The notes: generated from the sequence alone by a model not told the origin. Numbered from the stretch's first letter, positions 24,682-36,564 are shown. The stretch: DNA of 64,000 nt from Achromobacter pulmonis (GCF_902859765.1 NZ_CADIJV010000001.1:186001-250000); one strand, 5' to 3'. A program made the numbers and translations.

Positions 24682-24757
24682 TGGAGCGGGAGACGAGTCT
24701 CGAACTCGCGACCTCAACCTTGGCAAGGTTGCGCTCTACCAACTGAGCTACTCCCGC
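24682..24757 (-). tRNA. tRNA-Gly (GCC), copy 3
   Basis: The 76 bases are identical to copies 1 and 2, including CCA. Upstream (minus strand) TAGAAT near 24875-24880, followed by GCGCGCC, fits a promoter with a GC-rich discriminator of the stringent type. Confidence 0.96.
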
Positions 24758-25049
24758 ATGGGTCCGCAAGGGCTGGCGGGTGGAAATTCCACGCTTGCCA
24801 GATGCAAACCATTTCTTATTGCCAACCGCTTTCGCGATTGCCTGATCAACTTGGTTATCGATCAGAAGGCGCGCATTCTACATGATTTTTTTCGATCGTG
24901 CTTGCCGCGGGCAGTTGCCGGGACAGGCGGATCGCGCTGAGCTTTGCGTTGCCGCGCCAACCCTTGCGGGCGTCCTGGCGAACCTGGCTGCCAAGCTCAA
25001 TCAAGTAATATGAGCGAAGACAGAAAATATAGCATACCCGGTAGTATCC

Positions 25050-26084
25050 ATGTCAAATTCCTCTACCAGCACGCCTGCCTTGATCCCCACGACACGGGAT
25101 CTTTCCGTCCTGAATACCCTGGGCCTGGCCGCCACGGCCCGGGCCTGCGTGACGCTCGAGGATGTGGCGCAATTGCCGGGGCTGTCCGCCCTTGCCGCGC
25201 AATACGAGCCGCTGCTGGTGCTGGGCGGGGGCAGCAATGTGGTGCTGCCCGAGAGCGTGCCGGGCCTGGTGGCGCGCGTGGCTTTGCGCGGTGTGCGCCT
25301 GCTGCGGGCAGAAGCCGGCGCATGGCTGGTGGAGGCGGCCGGCGGCGAAACCTGGCACGGTTTCGTGGCCGAGTGCGTGAAGCAGGGGTGGGATGGCCTG
25401 GAAAATCTGGCGTTGATCCCGGGCACGGTCGGCGCGGCGCCGGTGCAGAACATCGGCGCCTACGGGGTCGAGCTGGCCGACCGCTTCGATAGCCTGACGG
25501 CCTGGGATGTGCAGGCAGGCCGGTATGTCGACATGAGCGCGGCGGATTGCCGTTTTGCCTATCGCGATAGCGTCTTCAAGCATCAGCCGCCCGGCCGTTG
25601 GGTGATCGTGGCGGTGCGCTTGCGCCTGCCGCGGCCCTGGCGGCCGGTGCTGTCGTATCCGGACCTGCAACGCTATCCCGGCCTGGCGGGGGAGCCGTCG
25701 GCGCGGGCCATTTTCGAGGCGGTCTGCGAGATCCGGCGCGCCAAGCTGCCGGACCCGGCGGTCACCGGCAACGCTGGCAGTTTCTTCAAAAATCCCATTG
25801 TGTCGGCCGCGCGGCGCGACGCGCTTGCCGCACTTCATCCCGGGCTGGTGTCGTATCCGCAACCGGACGGCAGCTACAAGCTGGCCGCCGGCTGGCTGAT
25901 CGACCAGTGCGGCTGGAAGGGCCGCAGCCTGGGCGCGGCGGGCGTGCACGAGCGGCAGGCGCTGGTGCTGGTGAATCGGGGCGGCGCCACCGCTGCCGAC
26001 ATCCTGGCGCTGGCGCGCGCGATTCAGGACTCGGTCGCCGAGCGCTACGGCGTGGCGCTGGAGCCGGAACCCGTGATGGTGTGA
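25050..26084 (+). CDS. murB: UDP-N-acetylenolpyruvoylglucosamine reductase
   Basis: This cytoplasmic FAD enzyme of 344 residues reduces UDP-GlcNAc-enolpyruvate to UDP-MurNAc with NADPH in peptidoglycan synthesis. It is a type I Mur[15 protein letters not shown] (FAD site), [29 protein letters not shown], the catalytic serine in [12 protein letters not shown], and the C-terminal EPEPVMV glutamate. ATG 25050 is the only reasonable start. It is followed by a strong bidirectional terminator shared with dapB. Confidence 0.97.
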   Translation: MSNSSTSTPALIPTTRDLSVLNTLGLAATARACVTLEDVAQLPGLSALAAQYEPLLVLGGGSNVVLPESVPGLVARVALRGVRLLRAEAGAWLVEAAGGETWHGFVAECVKQGWDGLENLALIPGTVGAAPVQNIGAYGVELADRFDSLTAWDVQAGRYVDMSAADCRFAYRDSVFKHQPPGRWVIVAVRLRLPRPWRPVLSYPDLQRYPGLAGEPSARAIFEAVCEIRRAKLPDPAVTGNAGSFFKNPIVSAARRDALAALHPGLVSYPQPDGSYKLAAGWLIDQCGWKGRSLGAAGVHERQALVLVNRGGATAADILALARAIQDSVAERYGVALEPEPVMV

Positions 26085-26096
26085 GCGGGATGCCCA

Positions 26097-26130
26097 ACAA
26101 GAAAAGGACCCTCGCGGGTCCTTTTCTTGG
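26097..26130. terminator. Bidirectional terminator between murB and dapB
   Basis: AAGAAAAGGACCC, a short CTCGC loop, and GGGTCCTTTTCTT form a long stem with A/T flanks, suited to both convergent genes. Confidence 0.88.
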
Positions 26131-26140
26131 CGTGGCGGCA

Positions 26141-26932
26141 TCAGAGTCCCAGCACCGCCTGCATGTCGTACAGGCCATTGTGCTTGTCTTGCAGGAAGCG
26201 CGCCGCGCGCACCGCGCCTTCGGCGTAGGTGGCGCGGCTGGCCGAGCGATGGGTGATCTCGATGCGTTCGCCGATGCCGCAGAATGACACCGTGTGGTCG
26301 CCAACGATATCGCCGCCGCGCAGCACCGAGAAGCCGATGGTGCCCGGCTTGCGCACGCCGGTATCGCCGTGGCGGCTCCAGGTGGCCACGTCGGGCAGGG
26401 CGACGTCCCAGGCCGAGGCGATGGTCTCGCCCATCTTGAGCGCGGTGCCCGAGGGGGCGTCGACCTTGTTGCGATGGTGGGCTTCGAAGATCTCGACGTC
26501 GTAGCCCGAATTCAGGATGCGGGCAGCCATGTCCAGCAGCTTGAGGGTGGCATTCACGCCCACGCTCATGTTGGGAGCGAACACGATGGCGGTTTTCTGC
26601 GCGGCCACTTCGATGGCGGCGCGGCCGTTGTCATCGAAGCCGGTGGTGCCGATGACGGCCTTCACGCCCAGCCGGGCGCAGGCATGCAGGTGTTCCAGCG
26701 TACCCTCGGGGCGGGTGAAGTCGATCAGGCAGTCGGCGTTGGCCAGCGCGGCCAGGTCGTCGGTGATGGCGACGCCGGTCTGCTGGCCTAGCGGAGCCCC
26801 CGCGTCCTGGCCCAGCGAGGCTGAACCTTTGCGGCCGAGGGCAACCGTCAGTTGCAGGCCGTCGGCGTTGAGGACGGCGTCGATCAGCATCTGGCCCATA
26901 CGGCCGCCGGCGCCGGCGATAGCGATACGCAT
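26141..26932 (-). CDS. dapB: 4-hydroxy-tetrahydrodipicolinate reductase
   Basis: This enzyme of 263 residues reduces the cyclic dipicolinate intermediate in lysine and meso-diaminopimelate synthesis. [15 protein letters not shown] is the NAD(P)H site. [14 protein letters not shown] and [10 protein letters not shown] follow, and [20 protein letters not shown] holds the catalytic HHxxKxDxPSGTA motif. The length is usual for proteobacteria. bamE is 17 bases upstream on the same strand, so the two are likely cotranscribed. Confidence 0.97.
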   Translation of the reverse strand: MRIAIAGAGGRMGQMLIDAVLNADGLQLTVALGRKGSASLGQDAGAPLGQQTGVAITDDLAALANADCLIDFTRPEGTLEHLHACARLGVKAVIGTTGFDDNGRAAIEVAAQKTAIVFAPNMSVGVNATLKLLDMAARILNSGYDVEIFEAHHRNKVDAPSGTALKMGETIASAWDVALPDVATWSRHGDTGVRKPGTIGFSVLRGGDIVGDHTVSFCGIGERIEITHRSASRATYAEGAVRAARFLQDKHNGLYDMQAVLGL

Positions 26933-26949
26933 GAAGAAAGTCCTTGGGG

Positions 26950-27486
26950 TTAGCGCAGCGGCTCGGGCGCGTTGCCGGGCTGGCCGGGGTACTGGTTCAT
27001 CGGGCTGGTGGGGGCGGCGGCGTCGCGCTTTTTCTGATCTTCTTCCTGCTTGAGCCGGGCTTCGTCTTCGCTCAGGCGCTTGTCGGCCTTTTCGTCGGCG
27101 GCGGCGCTGGGAGTGTTCAACTGATAGGGCTGCAGGTCGGGCTGCTTGTCGCCTTCCCAGCGGGTCAGCCGGTCGTTCTCGAACCAGACCGTGAACTTGC
27201 GTTCCTGGGCTTTACCGTAGCCGGGCTTGTAGTAGTAGGGGTAGTCCCAGCGATTGGCGTGCAGCACGCTCGTCAGGGTGGGGCTGCCCAGGGCGAAGCG
27301 GACCTGTTCGCGCGTCATGCCCGGCTGCAGCAGGGCGACCTGCTCCTGGGTGATCCAGTTGCCTTGCTGGACACCGGCCTTGTAGGGGAAGCCCCACTTG
27401 TCCCCCGTGCAGCCGGCGAGGGCGACGGCCAGGGCGGCGATGGCCAAACCGGTCTTGAGCGAGCGGGAAGGAATTCGTGCAATCAT
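26950..27486 (-). CDS. bamE: Outer membrane protein assembly factor BamE (lipoprotein)
   Basis: This lipoprotein of 178 residues belongs to the BAM complex, which inserts beta-barrel proteins in the outer membrane. The lipobox LAVALAGC places the lipidated Cys at residue 26. The BamE (SmpA/OmlA) domain covers [31 protein letters not shown] and [10 protein letters not shown]. The C-terminal Lys/Glu/Pro-rich tail exceeds the E. coli length, which is common in Burkholderiales. ATG 27486 is preferred over GTG 27492. It is divergent from fur and upstream of dapB, a conserved arrangement. Confidence 0.94.
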   Translation of the reverse strand: MIARIPSRSLKTGLAIAALAVALAGCTGDKWGFPYKAGVQQGNWITQEQVALLQPGMTREQVRFALGSPTLTSVLHANRWDYPYYYKPGYGKAQERKFTVWFENDRLTRWEGDKQPDLQPYQLNTPSAAADEKADKRLSEDEARLKQEEDQKKRDAAAPTSPMNQYPGQPGNAPEPLR

Positions 27487-27643
27487 GGACACTACGCGCC
27501 CCTATTATTTGGAAGCAGACAAAACCGTTATCATAAAGGTTTCATAAGGATAGTTCTGCGGGGCGGCAGGAATTCTGGGGGAGCCGGCTCGCGGTGACCG
27601 AGTATCCTTGCCCATGCCCACGCGGACGGAGAGCGATTACACC

Positions 27644-28063
27644 ATGAGCGACCAAAGCGAACTGAAAAACATGGGTTTGAAGGCGACTTTCCCGCGCCTG
27701 AAAATTCTTGATATCTTCCGTAAGTCGGACCAGCGCCACCTCAGCGCCGAAGACGTCTATCGTGCCCTGATCGGCGAAAACGTCGAAATCGGCCTGGCCA
27801 CCGTCTATCGCGTCCTGACCCAGTTCGAGCAGGCCGGCATCCTCGCCCGTAGCCAGTTCGACAGCGGCAAGGCCGTGTTCGAGCTGAACGACGGCGACCA
27901 CCATGATCACCTGATCTGCACCAATTGCGGCAAGGTGGTCGAATTCTCCGATCCGGATATCGAAAAGCGGCAGCAGAAGATCGCCAAGGACAACGGTTTC
28001 GCGCTGGAAAGCCACGCCATGGTGCTGTACGGCATCTGCGGCAGCTGCCTGAAAGGCCGCTGA
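27644..28063 (+). CDS. fur: Ferric uptake regulator
   Basis: This regulator of 139 residues is the iron-sensing repressor Fur. The winged helix spans [20 protein letters not shown] and the [20 protein letters not shown] block with [12 protein letters not shown]. Metal sites are [16 protein letters not shown] and the C-terminal CGSC. The start is ATG 27644, with GGAGAG ten bases upstream. Divergence from bamE is the standard betaproteobacterial context. Its Fur box target in this window is the FyuA-like receptor locus. Confidence 0.97.
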   Translation: MSDQSELKNMGLKATFPRLKILDIFRKSDQRHLSAEDVYRALIGENVEIGLATVYRVLTQFEQAGILARSQFDSGKAVFELNDGDHHDHLICTNCGKVVEFSDPDIEKRQQKIAKDNGFALESHAMVLYGICGSCLKGR

Positions 28064-28113
28064 GCGGCCGTCGCGCCGGACCGTGGCAGCGCTCGCCGCG
28101 GTGCGGTGAAGGC

Positions 28114-28147
28114 AAAAGCCCCTTCTTCAAGAAGGGGCTTTTTTTAT
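28114..28147 (+). terminator. Intrinsic terminator downstream of fur
   Basis: AAAAGCCCCTTC, a TTCA loop and GAAGGGGCTTTTTTT form a perfect stem with T tract. Confidence 0.92.
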
Positions 28148-28224
28148 TTCCGGACGCAATCCCGGTGCAGGAGATCGCGCCCGGCAAGGGCGGTGGGGGG
28201 AACGGATGACGCCTGCGCCCCGCC

Positions 28225-29886
28225 TCAGGCGGGCGCGCGGCCGACGCTTTCCAGCATCTCCCGCGCGTGTTCGCGAGTGGTGGCGGTGAGCTTGATACCG
28301 CCCAGCATGCGGGCGATTTCCTCGACCCGGGCGCTGTCGTCCAGCTCCTCGATGCGCGAGCGCGTGGTGCCGCGCGATTCGGTCTTGCTGACCAGAAACT
28401 GGTTGTTGCCGCAGGCCGCGACCTGCGGCAGGTGGGTGACGCACAGCACCTGGTGGCGTTCGCCCAGTTCGCGCAGCAGTTTGCCGACGGCTTCGGCCAC
28501 GGCGCCGCCAACGCCGCTGTCGACCTCATCGAAGATCAGGGTGGGCACGCGCGCCGCGCGGCTGGCGATGACTGACAGCGCCAGCGAGATGCGCGACAGC
28601 TCGCCGCCCGAGGCGACCTTGGCCAGCGGTCGTGGCGTGGTGCCGGCGTGGCCGGCCACCAGGAATTCCACCTGCTCGGTGCCATGGGCCGATGGCGCGG
28701 CCGCCGCCAGTGTGGGTTCGAACTTGCCGCCCTGCATGGCCAGCGTCTGCATCGCCAGCGTGACTTGCTTGCCGAGATCCTTGGCGACCTTGCGGCGCGC
28801 CGTCGTGAGCTTGGCGGCGACGGCTTCGTATTGCGCCTGCGCCGTCTGCGCCTGGGCGCGCAACGCGTCGATATCGGCGGCCGCCTGCAGGGCCGACAGT
28901 TCGGCGTGCAGGCCGTCGCGCAATTCGCACAGGGCCTCGGGTTCGGCGCGGAACTTGCGGGCGGTTTCGAATACCGCGCTCAGGCGCGCCTCGACGTCGG
29001 CCAGCCGCTGCGGATCGAGATCGACGCGGCTGACGTAGTTGTTCAGGTCGGATACGGCTTCGCTAATGGCGATGCGCGCGGATTCGAGTTCGTCGTGGAT
29101 ATCCTGCAGGCCGGGGTCGTGCCGCAGCATCTGTTGGAGGCGATGGTTGGCGGCGGTCAGGCGGTGATGGGCCGAATCTCCCTCGCCGTCAAGGGCGTCC
29201 AGGATCTGCGTGGCGCCATCCAGCAGCGACTGCGAGTGCGACAGGCGGGTGTGTTCAGATTGCAGCGCATCCCATTCATCCGGCGCGAGGCCAAGGCGAT
29301 CGAGTTCGTCGACCTGCCATTGCAGCCGCTCACGCTCGGCGGCCAGGCCGGCGGCGTCCTTTTCGGCCAGTTCCAGCTGCCGCGCCAACCCGCGCCATTG
29401 CTTCCAGGCGTGCGCCACCGCCTGACGCAGTTCGCCGTGGCCGCCGTGGGCATCCAGCAGGTCACGCTGGGCCTCGGGCCGCATCAGGCTCTGGTGCGCG
29501 TGCTGGCCATGGATGTCGACCAGGCTGTCGCCGAGTTCGCGCAATTGCGTGACGGTGGCGGGCGTGCCGTTGATGTAGGCGCGGCTGCGGCCCTGCGCGT
29601 CGATCACGCGGCGCAGCGCCAGTTCTTCGTCGGCGTCGAATTCGCGTTCGGCCAGCCAGGCGCGCAGGGCCGGCGGGGTGTCGAAGACGGCGGTGATGTC
29701 GGCGCGCGCGGCGCCTTCGCGCAGCACGCTGACGTCGCCGCGTTCGCCCAGCGCCAGGGCGAGCGCGTCGATGAGGATGGATTTACCCGCCCCGGTCTCG
29801 CCGGAGAAGACGGTGAAGCCGGGGCCGAAATGGATTTCGGTCTGCTCGACGATGACGAAGTCGCGGATGTGCAGGGTGCGCAGCAT
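28225..29886 (-). CDS. recN: DNA repair protein RecN
   Basis: This SMC-like ATPase of 553 residues acts early in double-strand break repair. The N-terminal Walker A is GETGAGKSILIDAL (~29-41), and the C-terminal half carries SGGELSRISLALS (ABC signature) and PTLIFDEVDSGVGG (Walker B), with a coiled-coil middle (residues ~150-380). The HGQHAHQSLM block is typical of RecN. It lies 13 bases downstream of nadK. Confidence 0.97.
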   Translation of the reverse strand: MLRTLHIRDFVIVEQTEIHFGPGFTVFSGETGAGKSILIDALALALGERGDVSVLREGAARADITAVFDTPPALRAWLAEREFDADEELALRRVIDAQGRSRAYINGTPATVTQLRELGDSLVDIHGQHAHQSLMRPEAQRDLLDAHGGHGELRQAVAHAWKQWRGLARQLELAEKDAAGLAAERERLQWQVDELDRLGLAPDEWDALQSEHTRLSHSQSLLDGATQILDALDGEGDSAHHRLTAANHRLQQMLRHDPGLQDIHDELESARIAISEAVSDLNNYVSRVDLDPQRLADVEARLSAVFETARKFRAEPEALCELRDGLHAELSALQAAADIDALRAQAQTAQAQYEAVAAKLTTARRKVAKDLGKQVTLAMQTLAMQGGKFEPTLAAAAPSAHGTEQVEFLVAGHAGTTPRPLAKVASGGELSRISLALSVIASRAARVPTLIFDEVDSGVGGAVAEAVGKLLRELGERHQVLCVTHLPQVAACGNNQFLVSKTESRGTTRSRIEELDDSARVEEIARMLGGIKLTATTREHAREMLESVGRAPA

Positions 29887-29899
29887 GGCGGGGCGCTTA

Positions 29900-30799
29900 C
29901 TACTCTACGTTGTCGGTGGCCTGCGGCATCAGGTTCCAATGCAGCTTGCGGCGCAGGGTGGAAAAGAAGCTGTAGCCTTCCGGGTGCACGAATCGGATGG
30001 TGTACGGCGCGCGTTGCACCACGATGCGGTCGCCGGGCTGCAGGTCGGACCAGGTCTGCATGTCGAAATGCACGCTGGCGCCGACCTCGACGCGGCCCAT
30101 GGCGGTGAGCGTCATGTTCAGCACGCCGGTGTCGGGAATGACGATGGGGCGGTTGGACAGGGTCTGGGGCGCCACCGGCACCAGCACCATGGCGTTCATG
30201 CCGGGGTGCAGGATCGGACCGTTGGCCGACAGCGCGTAGGCGGTCGAGCCCGTGGGGGTGGCGATGATCAGGCCGTCGGCGCGCTGGGTGTACATGAAGG
30301 CGCCGTCGAGTTCGACCCGCACTTCGATCATGCCGCCGCGCCCGGCGCGGTTGAGCACCACATCGTTCAGCGCCGAGGCCGCGTACATCTGCTGATCGCC
30401 GCGCCAGGCGCTGCCTTCCAGCAGCATGCGTTCCTCGATCTGGAAGTTGCCTTCCAGCACGCGCGTCAGGGCGCCGTGCGCGTCCTGCACCGGGATGTCG
30501 GTAATGAAGCCCAGATGGCCGTGGTTGATGCCGACCACCGGCACGCCGTAGGGGGCGAGATGGCGGGCGGCGCCCAGCACCGTGCCGTCACCGCCCATGA
30601 CCACCGCCAGCGAGGCATCCTTGCCGATCTGCTCGTAGGTGGCGACCGGATATTCCGTGAGGCCGGTATTGCGGGCCGTGTCGGCGTCGACCAGCACCTG
30701 CCGCCCGGCCTGCGTGAGCGCGTGCGCAAGCGCCCTCAACGGAGTGGCCAGGCCGGCGTCCTGGTATCTGCCGATCAGCGCGACGATAGGAAAGTGCAT
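29900..30799 (-). CDS. nadK: NAD kinase
   Basis: This cytoplasmic enzyme of 299 residues phosphorylates NAD+ to NADP+. [20 protein letters not shown] is the GGDGT ATP site, and [13 protein letters not shown] follows. [20 protein letters not shown] contains the conserved NE/D-SGSTAY-like region that orients NAD. I chose ATG 30799 ([10 protein letters not shown]). It is immediately upstream of recN and divergent from hrcA, as in relatives. Confidence 0.96.
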   Translation of the reverse strand: MHFPIVALIGRYQDAGLATPLRALAHALTQAGRQVLVDADTARNTGLTEYPVATYEQIGKDASLAVVMGGDGTVLGAARHLAPYGVPVVGINHGHLGFITDIPVQDAHGALTRVLEGNFQIEERMLLEGSAWRGDQQMYAASALNDVVLNRAGRGGMIEVRVELDGAFMYTQRADGLIIATPTGSTAYALSANGPILHPGMNAMVLVPVAPQTLSNRPIVIPDTGVLNMTLTAMGRVEVGASVHFDMQTWSDLQPGDRIVVQRAPYTIRFVHPEGYSFFSTLRRKLHWNLMPQATDNVE

Positions 30800-30927
30800 G
30801 GTGGCGAGGCGAATCAAAAAACGGAATCGGCCCGGAATCGGGCCCGTTGGCCGATTATATGGGGCCGCATATCGGCTTGCGGGACAAAAATCGCCTTAAT
30901 TGGAAAAGATTCCCTAAAATACGGGGT

Positions 30928-31932
30928 ATGGATGACCGCGCACGCGCTTTACTGAAGGCGTTGATAGAACGCTACATCGCCGATGGGCAACCAGTCGGCT
31001 CGCGGACGCTATCGAAAGTCTTCGATCTGTCGCCCGCCACTATCCGCAATGTCATGGCGGACCTGGAGGAATTGGGGCTGATCCACAGTCCGCACACTTC
31101 GGCGGGGCGTATTCCGACGCCGCGCGGCTATCGCATGTTCGTCGATTCCCTGCTGGCGGTGCAGTCCTATCAGCTCGAACCGCATAACATGGGCGACATG
31201 CTGGCGGCGGCCGAGCCCACCCGCGCGGTCAATGCGGCGGCGGCGCTGCTGTCGAACCTGACGCAGTTCGCCGGCGTGGTGCTGACGCCCAAGCGCGCCC
31301 AGGTGTTTCGCCAGATCGAATTCATCCGCCTGTCCGACAAGCGGGTGTTGCTGATCATCGTCACCCCCGACGGCGACGTGCAGAACCGCATCCTGTTCGT
31401 GCAGCGCGACTATGCCGAGGCCGAGCTGCTGGAGGCCGGCAACTTCTTCAACGTGCATTTCGCCGGCAAGTCCTTCGACGCGGTGCGGCGCACCCTGTCC
31501 ACCGAACTGGCCCAGTTGCGCGAGGACATCTCGCGCCTGATGCAGGCGGCGGTCGAGGCCAGCGCCGAGGCGGCCGAGGACGGCGACGCCGTGGTCATTT
31601 CGGGCGAGCGCAAGCTGCTCGACGTCACCGACATCGCCTCCGACATGGACCGGCTGCGCAAGATGTTCTCGCTGTTCGAAAAGAAGACCGATCTGCTGCA
31701 GTTGCTCGACGTTTCCAGCCGCGCCCAGGGCGTGCAGATCTATATCGGCGGCGATTCCCAGCTGGTGCCGATGGAAGAAGTCTCGGTGATCACCGCGCCC
31801 TATGGCGTGGACGGCAAGGTGGTCGGCACGCTTGGCGTGATCGGTCCGACCCGCATGGCCTACGAGCGCGTCATTCCTATCGTGGACATCACGGCACGGC
31901 TGCTGTCCAACGCCCTCAGTCACAACCAGTAG
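30928..31932 (+). CDS. hrcA: Heat-inducible transcription repressor HrcA
   Basis: This repressor of 334 residues controls class I heat-shock genes through the CIRCE element. The winged helix is visible ([59 protein letters not shown]). The GAF-like domain follows, with GEISIIT-like [20 protein letters not shown] and [20 protein letters not shown]. No CIRCE sequence occurs in this window, so its targets (such as groESL) are elsewhere. Start ATG 30928 is divergent from nadK and is followed by hemH. Confidence 0.96.
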   Translation: MDDRARALLKALIERYIADGQPVGSRTLSKVFDLSPATIRNVMADLEELGLIHSPHTSAGRIPTPRGYRMFVDSLLAVQSYQLEPHNMGDMLAAAEPTRAVNAAAALLSNLTQFAGVVLTPKRAQVFRQIEFIRLSDKRVLLIIVTPDGDVQNRILFVQRDYAEAELLEAGNFFNVHFAGKSFDAVRRTLSTELAQLREDISRLMQAAVEASAEAAEDGDAVVISGERKLLDVTDIASDMDRLRKMFSLFEKKTDLLQLLDVSSRAQGVQIYIGGDSQLVPMEEVSVITAPYGVDGKVVGTLGVIGPTRMAYERVIPIVDITARLLSNALSHNQ

Positions 31933-31977
31933 TTCCATTCGAACCGACATCCTCCTGGCGGAGGAAGGGGAGTTTTT

Positions 31978-33069
31978 GTGTTTCTTCGCCTGTTCAAGTA
32001 TCTCTGGCCTGAACGCTACCTGCCCGAAACCGAGCAGGACGACCCCTTCAACGAAGACCCGCCGCCGCGCGCGGCGGCCAAGGTCGGCGTGCTGCTGGTG
32101 AACCTGGGTACCCCGGATACCCCGACCAAGCGCGATATCCGCAAGTACCTCGGCGAATTCCTCTCGGACCCGCGTGTGATCGAGATCCCGCGCTATCTCT
32201 GGAAGCCGATCCTGCACGGCCTGGTGTTGACCCTGCGCCCCAAGAAGTTGGCGCCGCGCTATGCCGGCATCTGGCTCGAAGGCGGCTCGCCGCTGATGGT
32301 CTACAGCCAGCGCCAGGCCGAGGGCGTGCGGGCCACGCTGGCCGCCGCCGGGGGCGAGGCGGTGGTGGAGTTGGGTATGCGCTACGGCAACCCGTCGATT
32401 CCCGATGCCATCTCGCGCCTGCGGGCGCAGGGGTGCGAACGCATCCTGACCGTGCCGCTGTATCCGCAATATGCCGCCAGCACCACCGCCACCGTGGTCG
32501 ATGCCGTGACGCATCACGCCGGCCGGCTGCGCGACCAGCCGGAAATGCGCTTCACCAAGCGTTTCCATGAGGAACCGGCCTACCTCGATCCGCTGGCCGC
32601 CCGTATCGAGGCCTATTGGCGTGAACATGGCAAGCCGCAGCGATTGGTGATGAGTTTCCACGGCCTGCCGCGCTATTCCATCGAACTGGGCGACCCGTAT
32701 TACCGCGATTGCATGGAGACCGCGCGGCTGCTGTCGCAACGCCTGTCGCTGCCGCGCGAGCAGATCGAAGTGACCTTCCAGAGCCGTTTCGGTACCGCCC
32801 GCTGGCTTGAGCCCTACACCGAGCCGACCCTCAAGGCGCTGGCCGCCTCGGGCGTTACCGAGGTGGATGTGGTGTGTCCGGGATTTGTGGCAGACTGTCT
32901 GGAAACCCTGGAAGAGATCAGCCTGGAGTGCCGCGACGCCTTTCTCGGCGCGGGCGGCCGGCAGTTCCGTTACATCCCGGCGCTGAATGACGATCCGGCC
33001 TGGATCGCGGGGTTGGCCAGCCTGGTGGAACGACACTTGCAGGGGTGGCCCACACATCCACGGACTTGA
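31978..33069 (+). CDS. hemH: Ferrochelatase
   Basis: This enzyme of 363 residues inserts Fe2+ into protoporphyrin IX, the last step of heme synthesis, at the inner face of the membrane. VGVLLVNLGTPDTPTKRDIR, FLSDPRVIEIPRYLW, YPQYAASTTATVVDA and LVMSFHGLPRYSIELGDPY (with the catalytic His) are hallmarks. GTG at 31978, preceded by GGAGGAAGGGGAG, is the start. No iron-sulfur tail is present. It follows hrcA by 45 bases and precedes a small acidic protein gene by 12 bases. Confidence 0.96.
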   Translation: MFLRLFKYLWPERYLPETEQDDPFNEDPPPRAAAKVGVLLVNLGTPDTPTKRDIRKYLGEFLSDPRVIEIPRYLWKPILHGLVLTLRPKKLAPRYAGIWLEGGSPLMVYSQRQAEGVRATLAAAGGEAVVELGMRYGNPSIPDAISRLRAQGCERILTVPLYPQYAASTTATVVDAVTHHAGRLRDQPEMRFTKRFHEEPAYLDPLAARIEAYWREHGKPQRLVMSFHGLPRYSIELGDPYYRDCMETARLLSQRLSLPREQIEVTFQSRFGTARWLEPYTEPTLKALAASGVTEVDVVCPGFVADCLETLEEISLECRDAFLGAGGRQFRYIPALNDDPAWIAGLASLVERHLQGWPTHPRT

Positions 33070-33315
<246 letters not shown>

Positions 33316-33332
33316 CCTGTCGATGATCGGAA

Positions 33333-33352
33333 CGGGCGCCGTTTTGCGCCCG
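33333..33352 (+). terminator. Hairpin after the hemH operon
   Basis: CGGGCGC, a CGTTTT loop and GCGCCCG form a compact stem between the small FPASD gene and the heat-shock promoter of grpE. It lacks a long T tract. Confidence 0.55.
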
Positions 33353-33457
33353 GATCCCGGAGGTCGAGGGGAATTTCCTGGAGGTTGAGCGCTTTTGGCC
33401 GTAGGTTTGGTCCCGCCGCAACGGTGGCCCGCGACGGGGAATATTTGCTCTCCCGGG

Positions 33458-33485
33458 CTTGAAATAGGGGTATTGGCCCCCATTC
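33458..33485 (+). promoter_or_regulatory. Sigma-32 heat-shock promoter of grpE
   Basis: CTTGAAA (33458-33464), a 13-bp spacer and CCCCATTC (33478-33485) match the sigma-32 consensus almost exactly. It lies about 37 bases before the grpE ATG. Confidence 0.88.
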
Positions 33486-33521
33486 ATGGTTGCGAAAGCC
33501 ATTCTTTTTGGAGGATTCCCC

Positions 33522-34079
33522 ATGACGGCACCCAACGAGCCTGTAGATCAGACGCCCGGATTCGGCGAAGACGCCGATGCGGCCCCCGCGGCCCAGGGCG
33601 CGGCACAGGCCGAGTTGAACGAATTGCGGGCCCAGCTGGACGCGGCCCAGGCTACCGTCAACGAGCAACAGGACCAGCTTCTGCGCATTCGCGCCGACGC
33701 CGAGAACGTGCGCCGCCGCGCCCAGGAAGAAGTCTCCAAGGCGCGCAAGTTCGGTATCGAGTCGTTCGCCGAAAGCCTGGTGCCGGTCAAGGACAGCCTG
33801 GAGGCCGCGCTGGCCCAGGCCGACCAGACCGTCGAAACCCTGCGCGAGGGCGTCGAAGTCACGCTCAAGCAGCTGGCGGCGGCCTTCGAGCGCAACCTGC
33901 TCAAGGAAATCGCGCCGGCCCAGGGTGACAAGTTCGATCCGCACCTGCACCAGGCGATTTCCTCGGTCCCGTCGGAGCAGCCCGCCAATACGGTGATCCA
34001 GCTGCTGCAGAAGGGCTACGCCATCGCCGACCGCACCCTGCGTCCGGCCCTGGTGGTGGTGTCCGCCGGCCAAGGCTGA
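33522..34079 (+). CDS. grpE: Nucleotide exchange factor GrpE
   Basis: This protein of 185 residues is the nucleotide-exchange factor for DnaK. A long N-terminal helix (LNELRAQLDAAQATVNEQQD) is followed by RIRADAENVRRRAQEEVSKA and the compact C-terminal domain (FERNLLKEIAPAQGDKFDPH, then HQAISSVPS and KGYAIADRTLRPALVVVS). Start ATG 33522 has GGAGGA upstream. A sigma-32 promoter precedes it. A thioredoxin-like gene begins 14 bases downstream and dnaK follows. Confidence 0.97.
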   Translation: MTAPNEPVDQTPGFGEDADAAPAAQGAAQAELNELRAQLDAAQATVNEQQDQLLRIRADAENVRRRAQEEVSKARKFGIESFAESLVPVKDSLEAALAQADQTVETLREGVEVTLKQLAAAFERNLLKEIAPAQGDKFDPHLHQAISSVPSEQPANTVIQLLQKGYAIADRTLRPALVVVSAGQG

Positions 34080-34093
34080 ACGGACGGCGCGCC

Positions 34094-34498
34094 ATGACCG
34101 ACCCCAGGTTCGACCCGGCCCAGGTTTTCGCGGTGTTCGGCATGCGGCATGTCGACACCGCGGGCTTCGATGCCGCCGTGGTCGAGGCGCCGGGGACGGA
34201 CCTGCGCTGCGTATTCCTGTGGGGCCAGGATTGCTATAACTGCAATCTCTTCAAGCAGGCGGCGTTGCTGCACCAGGAATCCCTGCTGGACCTGGGTCTT
34301 GGCTGGTTCGAGGCCGACGTGTACGCCGATGAACCCTTGGGCCGCCGCTTTTCCCTGCATGGCGTCCCCACTTTTGTGTTCTACCGAGCCGGAAAGCGGC
34401 TCGGACGCATTACCGGTTGGCCCGGATTGCCCCAGTTCACGGCGGCGGTCCGGCGCCTGCAGGAAGCGCCGGCGGAAAATTCCAGCCAGGTGTCTTGA
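34094..34498 (+). CDS. Thioredoxin-fold protein between grpE and dnaK
   Basis: This protein of 134 residues has the thioredoxin fold: VFLWGQDCYNCNLFKQA with the active pair C47-Y-N-C50, the cis-proline in LHGVPTFVFYRAGKRLG, and GWPGLPQFTAAVRRL at the end. No signal peptide is seen. The CYNC site is unusual compared with CGPC. It lies 14 bases after grpE and so is heat-shock-regulated with it. A second sigma-32 promoter for dnaK overlaps its stop codon. A role in redox quality control is inferred from the location. Confidence 0.85.
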   Translation: MTDPRFDPAQVFAVFGMRHVDTAGFDAAVVEAPGTDLRCVFLWGQDCYNCNLFKQAALLHQESLLDLGLGWFEADVYADEPLGRRFSLHGVPTFVFYRAGKRLGRITGWPGLPQFTAAVRRLQEAPAENSSQVS

Positions 34499-34522
34499 AA
34501 AACCCTGTAGGCAGCCCCAGTT
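34494..34522 (+). promoter_or_regulatory. Sigma-32 heat-shock promoter of dnaK
   Basis: CTTGAAA (34494-34500), a 14-bp spacer and CCCCAGTT (34515-34522) fit the sigma-32 consensus. The -35 contains the stop codon of the thioredoxin-like gene. It would allow dnaK-dnaJ to be transcribed separately from grpE. Confidence 0.82.
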
Positions 34523-34579
34523 ATGTGGGGACAGGAAATTTCTCTCTAATTTCACAGATTTATCCAAGGTAACCCGACC

Positions 34580-36505
<1,926 letters not shown>

Positions 36506-36530
36506 TGGCCGGGCGCTGACCTGCCTCTGC

Positions 36531-36564
36531 CGCCCGGTAGCCGGAGAAATCCGCCTACCGGGCG
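36531..36564 (+). other. Inverted repeat between dnaK and dnaJ
   Basis: CGCCCGGTAG and CTACCGGGCG form a perfect ten-base stem with a 14-base loop. No T tract follows, so it may be an mRNA processing or attenuation structure that lowers dnaJ relative to dnaK. Confidence 0.6.

Noticed and set aside
30800-30927. CIRCE element (TTAGCACTC-N9-GAGTGCTAA) upstream of hrcA or grpE
   Set aside because: Searched for by eye near hrcA, grpE and dnaK; not present. The heat-shock genes here have sigma-32 promoters instead.
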